Assembly: GCA_902385765.1 (NCBI GenBank)
Contig: CABMGU010000056.1
Span: 1 to 6,001 of the forward strand
Reading direction: 5' to 3'
Source of the DNA: an uncultured archaeon
GTDB taxonomy: Archaea > Nanobdellota > Nanobdellia > Woesearchaeales > ARS49
Length of the DNA stretch: 6,001 nucleotides
Shown: piece after piece, positions 5,518 to 6,001 of the stretch
Numbering within the stretch: the first letter of the stretch is position 1
Layout: each line of letters opens with the position of its first letter
Translations under genes and position numbers: made by a program
The notes under the pieces: model-generated
What the model was told of the DNA's origin: nothing
The model's input: the letters and a program-made list of their open reading frames with translations, nothing else
Databases searched by the model: none

Positions 5518-5525
5518 TTTTAAAG
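5518..5525 (+). promoter_or_regulatory. Archaeal TATA box of the cysteine-rich membrane protein gene
   Basis: TTTTAAAG starts 29 bases before the ATG at 5547, again at leaderless spacing. The upstream BRE position is not purine-rich, so this box is weaker than the others. Together with the minus-strand box at 5436-5443 it makes 5414-5546 a divergent promoter region. Confidence 0.6.
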
Positions 5526-5546
5526 CGTATTCGGATAACACTCCAT

Positions 5547-6001
5547 ATGGCATTCGAAAGATCGGATCAAAAATTCTTCATAGGCGGGCAAAGCCCGACC
5601 TTTTGGACTAATTTCTTTTTGTTTTTAATAACAATTGGAGTCATCGTTATAATCTTGCTGATGCTGTTCTGCCCGCGCTGGGGATGCTGGAGAGGCGCCA
5701 AAGTAATAGGAACAGACGGCAGAACATACGACGGAGGAGGAAACGTCATAATCAACTCGGCCTGCTGCGACGGCGGAACGCCAAGAACACCGGGATGCCC
5801 GACCTGCCCGCCATGCTATCCGCCACCAGGAACCTGCGAAGAAAACTGCAGGCAATACTCGAATTATCCTGATAAGTACAAAGTATGCCTGACGGAATGC
5901 AATCCGCCGCAGACCTGCGAGGAGCGATGCAAGCAAACATCCCAATCAACAACTGAATATGACTATTGCGCAAGACAATGCAACCCTCCACAAACGTGCG
6001 A
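5547..6001 (+). CDS. Cysteine-rich single-pass membrane protein with twin-CX3C repeats (3' end outside window)
   Basis: The frame is open from ATG 5547 to the window end (151 codons) with no stop. I do not recognise a family. Residues 1-19 are polar. Residues ~20-41 form one strongly hydrophobic helix (WTNFFLFLITIGVIVIILLM). Then come CPRWGC, a Gly-rich segment (DGRTYDGGGN), a Cys/Pro stretch (CPTCPPCYPPPGT, 85-96) and tandem 27-residue repeats from Cys97. Each repeat reads CEExC(K/R)Q...CxxxCNPPQT, that is CX3C-X12-CX3C-X5. Twin CX3C spacing like this is known from helical hairpins with two disulfides, such as small Tim proteins; whether the fold is shared is inference. The regular spacing suggests disulfides or metal sites in an exposed stalk. 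Positive charges after the helix (Arg44, Arg49, Lys52) do not clearly support an outside C-terminus, so topology is open. The start is supported by a TATA box at leaderless spacing. Confidence 0.75.
   Translation, partial: MAFERSDQKFFIGGQSPTFWTNFFLFLITIGVIVIILLMLFCPRWGCWRGAKVIGTDGRTYDGGGNVIINSACCDGGTPRTPGCPTCPPCYPPPGTCEENCRQYSNYPDKYKVCLTECNPPQTCEERCKQTSQSTTEYDYCARQCNPPQTC
5835..6001 (+). repeat. Tandem 81-base coding repeat (27-residue Cys-rich units)
   Basis: Unit 1 spans 5835-5915, unit 2 5916-5996, and a third starts at 5997 and is cut by the window. The two complete units have identical length and identical cysteine positions (1, 5, 18, 22) and share CEE, a basic-Gln pair after the second Cys, and the linker CNPPQT. 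The ten residues after that basic-Gln pair differ between units, and shared codons differ at third positions. This indicates an old duplication kept by selection on the protein rather than a recent DNA-level expansion. Confidence 0.85.

Noticed and set aside
5585..5597. Perfect short inverted repeat CGGGC-AAA-GCCCG
   Set aside because: It lies within the coding start of the membrane protein, the stem is only five pairs, and no paired regulatory element is visible; chance is a fair explanation.
5003..5611. Two plus-strand open frames opposite the MraZ-like gene
   Set aside because: Neither has a promoter at proper spacing or a recognisable domain; the minus-strand frame shows AbrB/MraZ-type conservation.
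5625..5945. Minus-strand open frames opposite the Cys-rich protein gene
   Set aside because: They are Arg/Ser/Ala-rich shadows of the plus-strand frame, which has a promoter, a membrane helix and regular repeats.

Overview
The window is archaeal. A proteasome-exosome operon (proteasome alpha subunit, Rrp4, Rrp41, Rrp42, RNA polymerase subunit K) is diagnostic. So are TATA boxes starting 29-31 bases before ATG codons (leaderless transcripts), a poly-T terminator and a DUF357 gene. The coding strand of the operon is very purine-rich, with frequent ATA (Ile) and AGA/AGG (Arg). The small compact gene set would fit a DPANN-type archaeon (Woesearchaeota/Pacearchaeota-like), but this is an inference and the lineage cannot be fixed from 6 kb.

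Positions 1-2777 hold one tightly packed plus-strand operon: the 3' end of psmA, then rrp4, rrp41, rrp42 and rpoK. It joins protein degradation, 3'-5' RNA degradation and transcription. Internal genes overlap by a few bases or lie a few bases apart, and have clear Shine-Dalgarno sites (GGTGA, GGAGGT, GAGGT, GGTGG). The SBDS-family gene often found between psmA and rrp4 in archaea is absent here. A poly-T terminator closes the operon at 2779-2792.

Positions 2800-4681 look like an accessory, toxin-antitoxin-like island. It holds a winged-helix/minimal nucleotidyltransferase protein translationally coupled (ATGA overlap) to a HEPN-domain protein. A separately promoted 172-residue protein follows; its motif layout suggests, weakly, an ADP-ribosyltransferase-like fold. 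The last gene has a base composition unlike the operon.

Positions 4700-6001 hold three more units: a leaderless DUF357 gene, a convergent minus-strand MraZ-like (double SpoVT/AbrB-fold) protein whose 3' end overlaps DUF357 antisense, and, divergent from it, the start of a cysteine-rich single-pass membrane protein. That last protein runs off the window edge and carries tandem 27-residue repeats with a twin CX3C pattern (CX3C-X12-CX3C). It is the most novel-looking feature. No RNA genes, insertion sequences or CRISPR arrays were seen, and no gene-free stretch reaches 300 bases.
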